Below, in pieces: positions 7,377-16,280 of a stretch of 38,503 nucleotides of DNA. Within the stretch, counting starts at the first letter, position 1, and every line of letters starts with the position of its first letter. The position numbers and the translations under genes are program-made. The stretch spans positions 1-38,503 of the forward strand of contig JASHOU010000051.1 of the NCBI GenBank assembly GCA_030038475.1. Direction: 5' to 3'. The notes beneath the pieces were generated by a model that made no database searches, was not told the origin of the DNA, and worked only from the letters and a program-made list of their open reading frames with translations. The DNA is from Terriglobales bacterium (GTDB lineage Bacteria; Acidobacteriota; Terriglobia; Terriglobales; Acidobacteriaceae).

Positions 7377-8699
7377 TCACCCGCCCTCCTCCGTGCCTCC
7401 GTGGCTCCGTGGTGGACCGGAAAGCTCACTCCGCTGCCTGGCCGTCGATCTCCCCGGCGGCGCCGCCGGATTCTCATGCACCCGCTCGCGGAACCCGCCT
7501 TTCATCCCTCGCGCCAACCCGATCGCCGCTTCTCCAAACTTGTCGCGCACATGATCGGCCGCCGCCAGCGCCTTCCGCCAGCGCTCGTCCCGCGAAGGCT
7601 CGAGCAAGTCAAGCTGCGCACCCATCGTCCCCGATTCGAAGTTCGACGCCTGCACACCCAGCAGCCGCACCGCCGCACCCTCCTTCCAGTTTGTCAAGAA
7701 CAAATGCCGCGCCTCCTCGAAAATCCGGTTGTCCATCTGCGTCGGCTCGTCGAGCGAATGCGCTCGCGTGATGGTGGAAAAATCCTTGTAGCGCAGCTTC
7801 AGCTGAATCGTGCGCGCAAAGTATCCCGCTTCGCGCAAGCGCCTTCCGACCATCTCGCTCAGCCGCATCAGCGTCGATTGCAACCGCTCGGCGTCGCCCG
7901 TGTCCTCGTTGAACGTGTGCTCGTGGCTCATCGATTTCGCATCGACGTTTTCTCCCACCGCAGTATCGAACCATCCGCCCGCATCCTCGCCGCGCGACTT
8001 CCCTGCCAGCGCCAGGCCCCATTTGCCGAATCGCTCTTCGAGGTCGCGCTCCTCCATGCGCGCCAGATCGCCAACCTTCTCAATGCCGATCGCGTGCAGC
8101 TTTTCCTCCATCACCTTGCCCACGCCTGGGATGTCTCCCACTGCGAGCGGCGCAAGAAACTTTGCCTCTTCGCCGGGCAGAATCCAGAGCACGCCATTCG
8201 GCTTCGCCTTTGCGGAGGAAACCTTTGCCACCAGCCGCGACGTGCCAATCCCAATCGAGCAGTTCAATTGCGTTGCCGATTTCATCTCCGCGTGAAGCCG
8301 GTGCGCCGAACGCAGCGGACGCCCATGCAGGCGCTCGGTCCCGGTCATATCAAGATAAGCCTCATCCACCGAAGCCATCTCGACCAGCGGAGAAAAATGC
8401 CCCAGCACCTCATGCACCTTGTGCAAATACTCGCGATAGCGCTCGGGATGCCCGTTTACAAAGATCGCCTGCGGACAAAGCTTCGCCGCCGTCCGCAACG
8501 GCATGGCCGAATGCACTCCAAATCTGCGCGCCGCGTACGAAGCCGCCGAAACGACGCCGCGCTCGTCGCGCTGCCCGCCGACCACAACCGGCTTGCCCTT
8601 TAGCGACGGATCGAACAATTCCTCGACTGACACAAAGAACGCATCCATGTCGACATGAAAGATAGTTCGCGGAATCGGGCCTTCAGAGGATCGGGTCAT
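7377..8699 (-). CDS. dinB: DNA polymerase IV (Y-family, translesion synthesis)
   Basis: Error-prone Y-family polymerase that bypasses damaged bases, normally SOS-related. The metal-binding motifs are visible: HVDMDAFF near residue 15 and SVDEAYLD at about 108, with helix-hairpin-helix DIPGVGKVMEEKL and a little-finger domain. QLDLLEP resembles the beta-clamp-binding motif. 440 aa is longer than the usual 350-400; the last 20-odd residues are proline/glycine-rich and encoded by a CCTCCGTG 8-mer repeat, so the stop appears to have been pushed outward. The chosen ATG also falls at the edge of an ATCGGGTS repeat, leaving about 16 extra residues before the family's usual start. No LexA box was noticed. 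Confidence 0.95.
   Translation of the reverse strand: MTRSSEGPIPRTIFHVDMDAFFVSVEELFDPSLKGKPVVVGGQRDERGVVSAASYAARRFGVHSAMPLRTAAKLCPQAIFVNGHPERYREYLHKVHEVLGHFSPLVEMASVDEAYLDMTGTERLHGRPLRSAHRLHAEMKSATQLNCSIGIGTSRLVAKVSSAKAKPNGVLWILPGEEAKFLAPLAVGDIPGVGKVMEEKLHAIGIEKVGDLARMEERDLEERFGKWGLALAGKSRGEDAGGWFDTAVGENVDAKSMSHEHTFNEDTGDAERLQSTLMRLSEMVGRRLREAGYFARTIQLKLRYKDFSTITRAHSLDEPTQMDNRIFEEARHLFLTNWKEGAAVRLLGVQASNFESGTMGAQLDLLEPSRDERWRKALAAADHVRDKFGEAAIGLARGMKGGFRERVHENPAAPPGRSTARQRSELSGPPRSHGGTEEGG
7388..7411. repeat. 3x8-nt CCTCCGTG tandem repeat in the dinB 3' end
   Basis: Units CCTCCGTG, CCTCCGTG and GCTCCGTG, followed by GTGG, lie inside the C-terminal codons of dinB (minus strand) and encode its non-conserved tail. 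Similar CTCCGTG-type words are familiar from intergenic regions of other environmental bacteria (recollection, not checked). Confidence 0.75.
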
Positions 8700-8737
8700 C
8701 GGAACATCGGGTCATCGGGTCATCGGGTGATCCCGAT
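8690..8737. repeat. 6x8-nt ATCGGGTS tandem repeat upstream of dinB
   Basis: Units ATCGGGTC, ATCGGAAC, ATCGGGTC, ATCGGGTC, ATCGGGTG, ATCCCGAT in exact 8-nt register. The first overlaps the dinB initiation codon. Same unit family as 4238-4337. Confidence 0.85.
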
Positions 8738-8794
8738 GCTTGGGAAAAGTGTAACCCGGAAACTCTGCGACTGTGATCCACCACCTCCAGCCGT

Positions 8795-9169
8795 TCAGTT
8801 TTCTACGAATAACTTCAGGCGGGACAATGCCTGATCCCACTGCTCGGAGACGAAGTCGAGATACTGCCTGATTCCTTCGATCGGCTGCGGATCGAATTCG
8901 AATCGGCTCTCGCGGCCCGCCCTGACGCCGCGCACGATACCCGCGCTCTCCAGCACGCGAAGATGCTTGGTGATCGCCTGCCGCGTGAGCCGGGAACGCT
9001 CCGTTAACTGCGAGATTGACCGCGGCTGTCCCTGGCAGAGTTTCGCCACCAGCGACAGCCGCGTTGCGTCGCCCAATGCGGCAAAGACGAGCGCGGGATT
9101 CTTCCTTCCCGCAGCTCGCCGTTGAGCCGTTCGCCGGTCAGCCATGCTGCCTCGGCTGCTACGCGACAT
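8795..9169 (-). CDS. ArsR-family winged-helix transcriptional regulator
   Basis: Small HTH repressor (124 aa). The region from about residue 25 to 90 matches the ArsR wHTH: FAALGDATRLSLVAKL, then recognition helix TRQAITKHLRVLE, then the wing. The ELCVCDL-type metal site of arsenic/metal sensors is absent, as in the ArsR subgroup paired with SRPBCC proteins. It overlaps the upstream SRPBCC gene by 11 bp and should be co-transcribed and co-translated with it. It probably binds the two palindromes upstream of the operon (9673-9738) and represses its own transcription (inference). An in-frame ATG at 9145 is an alternative start. Confidence 0.9.
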   Translation of the reverse strand: MSRSSRGSMADRRTAQRRAAGRKNPALVFAALGDATRLSLVAKLCQGQPRSISQLTERSRLTRQAITKHLRVLESAGIVRGVRAGRESRFEFDPQPIEGIRQYLDFVSEQWDQALSRLKLFVEN

Positions 9170-9671
9170 GATTCTTCGAGATATGGTTTTTCGAAATCAA
9201 GTCGTCAGAAACATACTTCTCGATGTTCTTCATTTGTTCTGTCCAACCGCCTTCGTTTCTCCGGAACAATTCGAGACGCCGGTCGGCGGGGAGCTTGTCG
9301 AAGCCGGACTCGGTGAGCACCAGTAGCGTGCCGCTGGGAATTTGTTCCAGCCGGAACTCGACGAGCGTGCTCGGTTCGCCGGAGTAGTCCGGTGAGTAGT
9401 CCTTCTTGTCAATCGATTTGGGATGGGGCCAGGTGAAGGAGAACAGGCGTTCGTGGTCCATCCTCTGCACCACCGCTTCCCATTTTATGTGCTCGCATCC
9501 GGGATAAGTGATCCAGCCGCGTGAAACTTGACCTGCCACAAAAGGTCCGTCGAGTTTCACGCGAAACCACTCGCCAAATTCGCGGTGATCGGTCAGGGCG
9601 CGCCACACGCGGGAAATCGGAGCCTTCAGTTCAATGCGCTTTTCAATTCTGTCGTTCATCGTTGCATTCAT
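9159..9671 (-). CDS. SRPBCC (AHSA1/START-like) domain protein
   Basis: Hydrophobic-ligand-binding or Aha1-like fold of about 170 aa. The N-terminal IEKRIELKAPISRVWRALTD and the FSFTWPHP and GWTEQMKNIE regions match the family. Its ligand is unknown. ATG 9671 is chosen because GGAGG lies 9 nt upstream; ATG 9659 would align better with shorter homologues, and a TTG at 9680 is less likely. The C-terminus is a duplicated pentapeptide ISKNH (15-nt DNA duplication at 9168-9197), and the stop overlaps the ArsR gene. First gene of a two-gene operon. Confidence 0.88.
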   Translation of the reverse strand: MNATMNDRIEKRIELKAPISRVWRALTDHREFGEWFRVKLDGPFVAGQVSRGWITYPGCEHIKWEAVVQRMDHERLFSFTWPHPKSIDKKDYSPDYSGEPSTLVEFRLEQIPSGTLLVLTESGFDKLPADRRLELFRRNEGGWTEQMKNIEKYVSDDLISKNHISKNHVA

Positions 9672-9672
9672 A

Positions 9673-9696
9673 ATACGCAACCTCCAGGTTGCATAT
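9673..9696. promoter_or_regulatory. Palindromic operator 1 of the SRPBCC-arsR operon
   Basis: ATACGCAACC-N4-GGTTGCATAT, a dyad with one mismatch. It covers the GGAGG ribosome-binding site of the SRPBCC gene and a candidate -10 (TAATAT, minus strand 9698-9693, preceded at 18 bp by TTGCAT). A bound repressor would block this promoter. Confidence 0.7.
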
Positions 9697-9714
9697 TATC
9701 CTAGCTGTATAGCA

Positions 9715-9738
9715 ATATGCAACCAAGTAGTTGCGTAT
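9715..9738. promoter_or_regulatory. Palindromic operator 2 of the SRPBCC-arsR operon
   Basis: ATATGCAACC-N4-AGTTGCGTAT, the same dyad as operator 1. The centres are 42 bp apart, exactly four helical turns, so two dimers would sit on the same DNA face. It covers the candidate -35 region. Confidence 0.7.
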
Positions 9739-10035
9739 AAAAGAAGATTCCAGCGGTTGCCCCAAAGTTTCGCCGCCGTCCGGCGGAATAGCCGAGTGGG
9801 GTCTCGTCGAGGGACCGCCCTACCTCCATCTGGGCGGTGAAGATATTTCTGGCTGACATTTTCGCTTGACATTTCCTCGGCTCGTGATTTATTTTCTCTC
9901 GTCCCGCCAGCTTCATCGAGGGGGCACGGGATCGAATTTCGGCTTTTCGCCGAATTTCCGACTAATACAAATCGACTTTGCTCGCCTGGGAGCTTTTGTG
10001 GGCGAGCGATGGAGGCTCGTTTGATTTGCCCCTCG
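9739..10035. other. Spacer with a candidate promoter for the secreted-protein gene
   Basis: No gene seen. TTGACA at 9866-9871, then 18 bp and TATTTT at 9890-9895, is the best plus-strand promoter candidate and faces the gene at 10036. Confidence 0.35.
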
Positions 10036-10935
10036 ATGCGAAGTGCTGTTGTTGTTGGAATTCTAGCTTTGCTAGTTCCAGCTGCCCTTTGTGCGCAGCC
10101 CCCGTCTCCTCCTGCGTCAACTCCGCCTCCCGTATCAACCGCGCCTCCCGCGTCAACTCCGCCGAAAACTCCGGCCAGCACTGGTGCGACTGGCCCCGCA
10201 AACTCGCCCAGAGCAAAGGCAAGGACTCCGGTACTTGGGGATTACGTGCCGTGCCTCTTTGACGAAGGCCAGATCTACGATTTACGAGCGCAACCCGATC
10301 CCTCTAAGCAGCCCCTTACCGAAACGGAGGCGGAGAAGGCTGTCAGCACCATCCGGGACAATCTGCAAAGCACTGCCCCCGCCGAAGGGGGAAGCGACCC
10401 AACTTACGAGGCTTCACAAAAGCTGAAATCTTCGATGCTGGTGGGCGTTCCGCGCTCTAGTTTGAGCGATGTGACGACGGCGTGGCTGACAAGCCAACCT
10501 GGGACCGACCGCACCAGGGTCGCAGCGGCAGCCACCGCCGCACAGGCCTCCGCAGGCGGAACGCCAGGTACTTTTGACCGTCCGCCTGATGTCAGTTGCT
10601 CATTTTCCATTATGCAATGGCAGGAAACGCGAGACACATTCGGCCGCCGTGTTGCGAATCAATACATCGCAATCGAGGTGAATGTCCGCAACCTGAATTC
10701 CCAGAATGACTTTCTAATCCATGATGTCCAAATCGCAGTAGATACCGGTCTCGACAGGACCCAATTCGGGCGCTTCCAAGCGGGCCGCGACAAGCAAATT
10801 GTGCGCGCAGTAATTCAACGAGGGCAGTCGGAGGATTTCCGCAACCTTGCGATCAATTCACTGCTGATGATAGGGGCGATCGCAGGCGGAGCCAGCGCCG
10901 CTGTCACACAAGGGCTCCTCCACAGCGCAAGCTAA
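10036..10935 (+). pseudogene. Secreted hypothetical protein, 5' part of a frameshifted gene
   Basis: 299 residues in this frame. ATG 10036 begins a clean Sec signal peptide (MRSAVVVGILALLVPAALCAQ); the frame extends to ATG 10009 but that adds a non-hydrophobic lead. A Pro/Ser/Thr-rich linker, about residues 22-60, follows, then an uncharacterised domain with the stretches CSFSIMQWQETRDTFGRRVA and AGRDKQIVRAVIQRGQSEDF. The frame ends at TAA 10933-10935, just where the +1 frame continues with protein-like sequence (NDFSTAVAIFQGPF) into the next reading frame. Removing one base near 10933 joins both into one polypeptide of about 660 residues. Either a true frameshift mutation, a sequence error, or recoding. 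Confidence 0.75.
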
Positions 10936-10984
10936 TGACTTTTCTACTGCTGTTGCGATCTTCCAGGGGCCCTTCACTACTGGA

Positions 10985-12031
10985 TTGATCAATATTTTCC
11001 CCGACCACACCATCGAGCACATCAATCACGTCAACGACCTCGGATTCTCCGCATCTTCTGCCACTAAAACGATCGTGCCCGTGCAGGGGTCTATACCGCT
11101 GGTCACCTTTTTGGCGCAAAAGCCATTAGAACAGCTGCCTTTTGCTCATTGCGGCAAGAAGACCATACCCGAAGCCAGCCTCACGACGTCGCGCTGCAGC
11201 ATTGACACCAACCCGTCCTCCCCATCCTCGACGTCGTCGAGTGCCGACGGCAAGGAGTCCAAGGCGGATGACTCCTACTACGGAAGGACCCTCAGGTTCA
11301 GTAAGTGGGATCCGCTTGCCGTTGCCCTGCTGGAACGTCATATCTTCGTAATCATCGCGGGAGTCCACATTAAGGAGGCCGCGAAGGAACCGACGTTCGC
11401 TAGCATTACCTGTGCGCCGGGGGACAACGCGACGATCACGCTGTCAAAGGTAACCGGGGCGGCGGCGGCGAATTGTACTCTCAAGGGGACAGACCTGGAC
11501 CTGGTTTCCCAGGTTGAGTTGCAATCCCCGACCGATTCAAACGACAAGGTCGATGGAGCGTCTTCGGTGAGCGGCGACAACACTCAGGCGACCCTCCAGT
11601 TCAACACAACCGACCTAGCCAAACTAAAAGGAACCACCTACACGCTCTACTATTCGTTAAAGGGAGGAAGCCCCGAGGCGACCAAACTGACCGTCACCGT
11701 ACAGCCGGTGATTTCTTTCAGTCCAGCATCACTAAGCTTTTCGACAACGGATAGGGGGCCAAAGACAATAACTCTTAGTAACGATGGAACGACGGCATTG
11801 ACTATTAAGAGCGTTAAAGTGACAGGAACGAAGTCGGGCGACTTCGGCGCACCTACAGGCTCGTGTGTCCCCGTCGCTCCTGCTACTACTGCCGCGGTTC
11901 CTTCAGGAAAGACTTGCACCGTCAGCCTTACGCTGGCAACTACTACTGGGTCCGGTACGGCTTCCCTTAGCGTTGACTATGACGGAACCGGGAGCCCGCA
12001 GGTGATACAGGTCACGGAAAGCTCGCCATAG
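10985..12031 (+). pseudogene. 3' part of the frameshifted secreted protein, with C-terminal choice-of-anchor-D-like domain
   Basis: The only start in this frame after the break is TTG 10985, without a Shine-Dalgarno, and there is no signal peptide, so it is probably not an independent gene. The protein begins with INIFPDHTIEHINHVNDLGF, in continuity with codons read in the same frame from about 10934. The final 110 residues form an immunoglobulin-like domain of the choice-of-anchor-D/ASPM-SPD2-Hydin type (FSPASLSFSTTDRGPKTITL, GKTCTVSLTL). Such domains are common on secreted Acidobacteriota proteins. Function unknown. Confidence 0.7.
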
Positions 12032-12109
12032 GGGTCGGGGGTTGGGTCTAGATTCTCTTTGTGAGCACATAGTTCGACTGGGGATGGGAGCCCCAATTCC
12101 TGTACGGCG

Positions 12110-13585
12110 CTACACTCCTACTTTTTCTAGTATGGTCGCGGTGCGCGCGTGCCGCAGGCGATCATAGATCTTGCCGTACTCCCGCGCCGATGCGCCCCAG
12201 GAGAAATCGCGGCTCATGCCATTCCGCATCAGCGTCTGCCACGAGGATTGATCCTGGTAGGCAAGCAGAGCCTGCCTGATGGTCCCAAGCAGCGCCTCGC
12301 CGGTGTAGTCGGAGAACTTGAATCCCGTGCCCTTGCCGCTGCGCGCGTCCCAGGGCTCGATGGTATCGTCGAGTCCGCCAGTGGCGCGCACAATCGGGAC
12401 CGTGCCATATTTCAGGCTGTAAATCTGATTCAACCCACAGGGTTCGTAGCGCGACGGCATCAGGAACATATCCGCGCCGGCTTCAATTTTGTGCGCAATC
12501 GCATTGTCAAACGCGACCTTGGCCGCAACTCTATTCGGGAACTGCTTGTTGAGGCGCTGGAACATCTCTTCGTAAAGCTTGTCGCCCGTGCCAAGCGCGA
12601 CCACGATCATCTCTTCCAGAGCCAGACGATCCATGATCTGCGCGATTAAATCAAATCCTTTCTGTGCGGCAAAACGCGAGACGATGCCGATCACTGGCAC
12701 ATTCGTATCGGTTTTGGTGACGCCGAAGGTTTGCAAAAGGTCCTTCTTGCATCTCTCTTTTCCGCTCAAATCCTGCGCGGAATAGCGGGCGGCAATGAAC
12801 TTGTCAGTCTGCGGATTCCATTCGTCGTAGTCGACGCCGTTCACAATTCCAGTCACAGTTGCGGCGCGGTTGCGCAGCACCCCCTCCAGGCCAAAACCAT
12901 ATTCCGTGGTCTGGATCTCCTGGCTGTATTTCTTGCTCACCGTGGTGATGAAATCCGAGAACACCAGCGCGCCTTTAAGAAAATTCACTTGCCCGAAAAA
13001 TTCCATCTTCGAAATCGTCAGCAGGTCCCAGGGCAGCAGGAGCAGGGGCAAAGTATCGGGTGGAAATAAGCCCTGGTATCCCATGTTATGGATAGTGAAA
13101 ACCGTTGCCACATCGCGAAACGCTGGATCTTCGACGTAGAGCGTGCGCAGCATCACCGGCACCAGCGCCGACTGCCAGTCGTGGCAATGAAAGACATGCG
13201 GAACGCCGAGGACTTTCGAAGCCTCAAGCACCGCGCGCGAAAACAGAGCGAAGCGCTCGGCGTTATCGCTATAATCGCCGGCCGCGGTTCCATAGAGCGC
13301 TTCGCGGTCGAAGTACGGCGGATAATCGACAAAGTAAAAGCGAACGCCGCTCGTCGTTCCGGCCGTCACGACCGAACAGAAGCGATATTTATCGTCGAAA
13401 GGCACGGTGATGCTGCTGACCACGGTTTGCGGATCGGCGAGTTTCGTCTGCCGATAACGAGGAACGTAGACGCTGACCTGATGCCCAAGCGCGGCCAGAG
13501 CGCGCGGCAAAGCTCCGACAACATCAGCCAGTCCGCCGGTTTTCGAGAAAGGTACACACTCCGATGCTGCGAAAGCGATGTGCAT
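12110..13585 (-). CDS. glgA: Glycogen synthase (ADP-glucose, GT5)
   Basis: Transfers glucose from ADP-glucose to alpha-1,4-glucan ends in glycogen synthesis. 491 aa, the normal bacterial size. The N-terminal MHIAFAASECVPFSKTGGLADVVG contains the KTGGL nucleotide-sugar motif; the C-terminal half has EPCGLNQIYSLKYGTVPI and the TGGLDDTI loop typical of GT5. ATG 13585 is preferred over an upstream ATG because it has AGGAAGG about 10 nt upstream and gives the standard family N-terminus. It stands alone here, with no glgB or glgC in the window, and is divergent from rsmA. Confidence 0.97.
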   Translation of the reverse strand: MHIAFAASECVPFSKTGGLADVVGALPRALAALGHQVSVYVPRYRQTKLADPQTVVSSITVPFDDKYRFCSVVTAGTTSGVRFYFVDYPPYFDREALYGTAAGDYSDNAERFALFSRAVLEASKVLGVPHVFHCHDWQSALVPVMLRTLYVEDPAFRDVATVFTIHNMGYQGLFPPDTLPLLLLPWDLLTISKMEFFGQVNFLKGALVFSDFITTVSKKYSQEIQTTEYGFGLEGVLRNRAATVTGIVNGVDYDEWNPQTDKFIAARYSAQDLSGKERCKKDLLQTFGVTKTDTNVPVIGIVSRFAAQKGFDLIAQIMDRLALEEMIVVALGTGDKLYEEMFQRLNKQFPNRVAAKVAFDNAIAHKIEAGADMFLMPSRYEPCGLNQIYSLKYGTVPIVRATGGLDDTIEPWDARSGKGTGFKFSDYTGEALLGTIRQALLAYQDQSSWQTLMRNGMSRDFSWGASAREYGKIYDRLRHARTATILEKVGV

Positions 13586-13662
13586 GGCAGGAGAGCCTTC
13601 CTGAGCGAGGAACTCAATCAGCCCCGCCTCGCTCACGTTATGATGAGATTGCCGGGCTATTT

Positions 13663-13725
13663 GTAATTCGCGATTTGTAGCTGGTAATGGTTCAATTGCA
13701 AATTACCAGTTGCAAATTCACTTCA
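13663..13725. repeat. 7-nt degenerate tandem repeat between glgA and rsmA
   Basis: AT-rich units in 7-nt register, for example GCAAATT, ACCAGTT, GCAAATT. An 8-bp inverted repeat (CTGGTAAT 13681-13688, ATTACCAG 13702-13709) forms inside it. It occupies most of the divergent promoter region. Confidence 0.6.
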
Positions 13726-13763
13726 GTTTAAATGCCGGACAACCGGAAAGAAAGCGGGTCCAT

Positions 13764-14618
13764 GTGACGAAGGGCGCTAGCGCTCCCAGGAGTCGACGCA
13801 AACCCAAAATCGGCCAGCATTTTCTGGCCAGCGAAGCAGCCGCCGTGCGCATTGTCGAAGCGCTGGGCGATCTCTCCCAGGCCACTGTGCTGGAGATCGG
13901 CCCTGGCCGCGGCGCCATCACCGAATTACTGGCGCCAAAAGCGCGCCGCGTGATCGCGGTGGAACTGGACCGCGTGCTTTCAGCGCAACTGCGGATGAAG
14001 TTCGGGCTGTACCCCAACGTCGAGATCATCGAAGGCGATTTCCTCAAGATCGAACTCGACACCGTTTTCGGGCCCAAACCGGGCAGCGTGCGCGGCGGAC
14101 TTAACTTCTCGCCCGAACCAGCCCGCGTGGTCGGCAATCTGCCCTACTACATCACCTCCGATATTCTGCTGCGTCTGTTCGAATATCGGCGCTACTTTTC
14201 GACGATTGTGGTGATGGTGCAAAAAGAAGTTGCCGACCGGCTCGCCGCTTCCGCCGGAAGCCGCGACTATGGCCTGCTTTCGGCGACGGCGCAATTATAT
14301 GGACGGGTTGAGCCTCTCTTTACCTTGCCGCCGACGGCATTTTTGCCGCCACCGAAAGTTCATTCCAGCGTCGTCCGCATTACCATCCAGCCTCGGCTGG
14401 AGTCGCTTCGCGTTCCCGAGGACGGATTCATCGCGTTTCTCAAACTGTGTTTCGGGCAAAAACGAAAAACTCTCTGGAACAACCTGAAGACGCGATACGA
14501 TGAAGGTGCGCTGCGCGCCGCGATGGCCAAGAGCGGAGTGAAGCCAGCGATTCGGGCGGAAGCGCTGCCGCTGGAAAAAACCGCAGCTTTGTTTCGCGCG
14601 CTCGCGGGCGGCAACTGA
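13764..14618 (+). CDS. rsmA: 16S rRNA (adenine1518-N6/adenine1519-N6)-dimethyltransferase
   Basis: RsmA/KsgA dimethylates two adjacent adenines in the 3' hairpin of 16S rRNA late in small-subunit assembly. GQHFL, SAM-binding LEIGPGRGAIT, acidic VELD and the catalytic NLPYYI motif are all present, followed by the C-terminal helical domain with LPPTAFLPPPKVHSSV and FGQKRKTL. GTG 13764 leaves 15 residues before GQHFL as in E. coli KsgA; a TTG at 13710 is in frame but sits in repeat DNA. 284 aa. The next gene begins 70 nt downstream. Confidence 0.95.
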   Translation: MTKGASAPRSRRKPKIGQHFLASEAAAVRIVEALGDLSQATVLEIGPGRGAITELLAPKARRVIAVELDRVLSAQLRMKFGLYPNVEIIEGDFLKIELDTVFGPKPGSVRGGLNFSPEPARVVGNLPYYITSDILLRLFEYRRYFSTIVVMVQKEVADRLAASAGSRDYGLLSATAQLYGRVEPLFTLPPTAFLPPPKVHSSVVRITIQPRLESLRVPEDGFIAFLKLCFGQKRKTLWNNLKTRYDEGALRAAMAKSGVKPAIRAEALPLEKTAALFRALAGGN

Positions 14619-14688
14619 TAACACAGGTTTAAGTGTGGACACTGTTCTCTGCGAGCAATGGAATCGAGCCCTTCCAAGCAGGCCAACT

Positions 14689-15528
14689 ATGAATTCCGCT
14701 CTGCGCACTCCCGCCGTTGCCGGCCGTTTCTATCCCGGCCGCACCGATGAATTGCTGCGCGACGTTCGGCATTACATTTCCTCCGCCGGCAGTGCAGATG
14801 CGATTACCCGCATAAGGGCCATCGGCTGCGTTGCTCCTCACGCTGGATATATGTACTCCGGGTCGGTCGCAGGCGCCGTGTACGCACATCTCGAAATTCC
14901 GGAGCGCTGCGTGATTCTCTGCCCCAATCACACCGGCAAGGGACGCCCGCTGGCCATCATGGCCAGCACCACCTGGCAGACTCCGCTTGGTGACGTGCCC
15001 GCAGACGCGAGCCTCGGTGCGAATCTCGTGCGCCGTTTTCCCGCGCTGCAAGAAGACAGCGCCGCTCACCGCGGCGAACACGCGATTGAGGTGGAACTTC
15101 CTTTTTTGCAGACCTTGCAGCCGAAGTTGAAGATCGTTCCCATCGCCGTCGGCACGAGCGACTTCAATGCACTCCGCGGATTGGGTGAAGTGCTGGCCGA
15201 TGTGATTGCTGAACATGAGGAAACGCAAAAACAGAAAGTCCTCATCGTCGCCTCGAGCGATATGAACCACTACGAGCCCGACGACATCACGCGCGTCAAA
15301 GACCACAAAGCCATCGATCGCGTGCTGGCGCTTGATGCGCGCGGCCTGTGGGAGGTGGTGATGAACGAAGACGTCAGCATGTGCGGATTTGGCCCGACGG
15401 TTGTGATGCTGACCGCCGCCAAGCTGTTGGGAGCGACCACGGCCACGCTGGTCAAGTACGCCACCTCGGGCGATGTGTCGGGCGACCACCAGTCGGTGGT
15501 CGGTTACGCGGGAATGATTGTGGAATAG
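14689..15528 (+). CDS. amrB: AmmeMemoRadiSam system protein B (MEMO family)
   Basis: MEMO-like protein related to class III extradiol dioxygenases; the reaction is unknown in bacteria. 279 aa. Metal-site motifs are visible: APHAGYMYSG, CPNHTGKG, HRGEHAIEVELPFLQ and SSDMNHYE. The start at ATG 14689 gives the family's typical opening (RTPAVAGRFYPG). Usually found with a radical SAM enzyme (AmrS) and an AMMECR1 protein (AmrA), but neither is next to it here. It probably shares a transcript with rsmA. Confidence 0.92.
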   Translation: MNSALRTPAVAGRFYPGRTDELLRDVRHYISSAGSADAITRIRAIGCVAPHAGYMYSGSVAGAVYAHLEIPERCVILCPNHTGKGRPLAIMASTTWQTPLGDVPADASLGANLVRRFPALQEDSAAHRGEHAIEVELPFLQTLQPKLKIVPIAVGTSDFNALRGLGEVLADVIAEHEETQKQKVLIVASSDMNHYEPDDITRVKDHKAIDRVLALDARGLWEVVMNEDVSMCGFGPTVVMLTAAKLLGATTATLVKYATSGDVSGDHQSVVGYAGMIVE

Positions 15529-15545
15529 AAAGAAACGTCAACTCA

Positions 15546-16226
15546 TCAGTGCCCGCTGCCGTTTTCGAGCAGACGTTGCGCCCGCGCGCGGCTCACATTC
15601 ATCACCGAAGGATCGGCGACAATCTGATCCAGGATCGGCTGGATCGCCGAGATTTCGATCAGTTGATGGTCGCGGGCCATTTCTTCCATGCGTTTCAGTT
15701 CGTCATCGAGCGCGAGCTTCTGGTAGCGCCGGTCGTAGTCGAGGCGGTGTCCAAATTCGAGCGTGGCGGAGAGGCTCTGCATCAGGCTGGTCAGTTCCTG
15801 CACCGCGGGAATTTCGGAGAAGTTGTAGCTCGACTCCGTGCTGCGATGAGCATCGTCGTAGCTGAGCGTTTTCTTTCCCGTAAAGGCGAGGCCTTTGCGG
15901 TGTGAGGCAACATCATTCTGAAAATACCCGGCCTTTGCCGCCAATGCGAAGATTTTCTCTCGCGTTTCCGCATCCAGAGTGAAATCGTGATCGAAGCTAT
16001 CGCTGTCATCGGAATTGGCATCGGACGACACGCGGCCGCTCGACTTGTAGCGGACCGACCCATCAGATTGAACGCGGATGGAATAATGCTCGGGCTGGGA
16101 GCCGGGGAAATCGTCGGCAAACGTGACTGCGGCCGCGGGTTGCACCCCGGTCTGGGAGCAGACCTGGGTTGAGGAAATAATGGTGGAAGAAATCGCCAGC
16201 AGCCAGAAAATTCGAAAGGAAGCCAT
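15546..16226 (-). CDS. Exported protein of unknown function
   Basis: 226 aa with a Sec signal peptide (MASFRIFWLLAISSTIISS, probably cleaved around the AQ/CS-type site before residue 27). The mature part has a polar, Asp/Ser-rich stretch (SSDANSDDSDSFDHDF) and a helical C-terminus. I do not recognise a domain; the layout suits a small periplasmic protein. Convergent with amrB, 17 bp between stops. The gene on its 5' side runs in the same direction but is separated by a strong hairpin, so it is probably transcribed on its own. Confidence 0.78.
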   Translation of the reverse strand: MASFRIFWLLAISSTIISSTQVCSQTGVQPAAAVTFADDFPGSQPEHYSIRVQSDGSVRYKSSGRVSSDANSDDSDSFDHDFTLDAETREKIFALAAKAGYFQNDVASHRKGLAFTGKKTLSYDDAHRSTESSYNFSEIPAVQELTSLMQSLSATLEFGHRLDYDRRYQKLALDDELKRMEEMARDHQLIEISAIQPILDQIVADPSVMNVSRARAQRLLENGSGH

Positions 16227-16280
16227 AGACCCCGGTTAATCATTGGGGATGGCAGCTGCGAGTGTCAAGGGGAGACGGCC

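Noticed and set aside
7236-8603. Plus-strand 455-codon frame over dinB
   Set aside because: It reads Arg/Pro-rich antisense of dinB, and its start overlaps a parS site.
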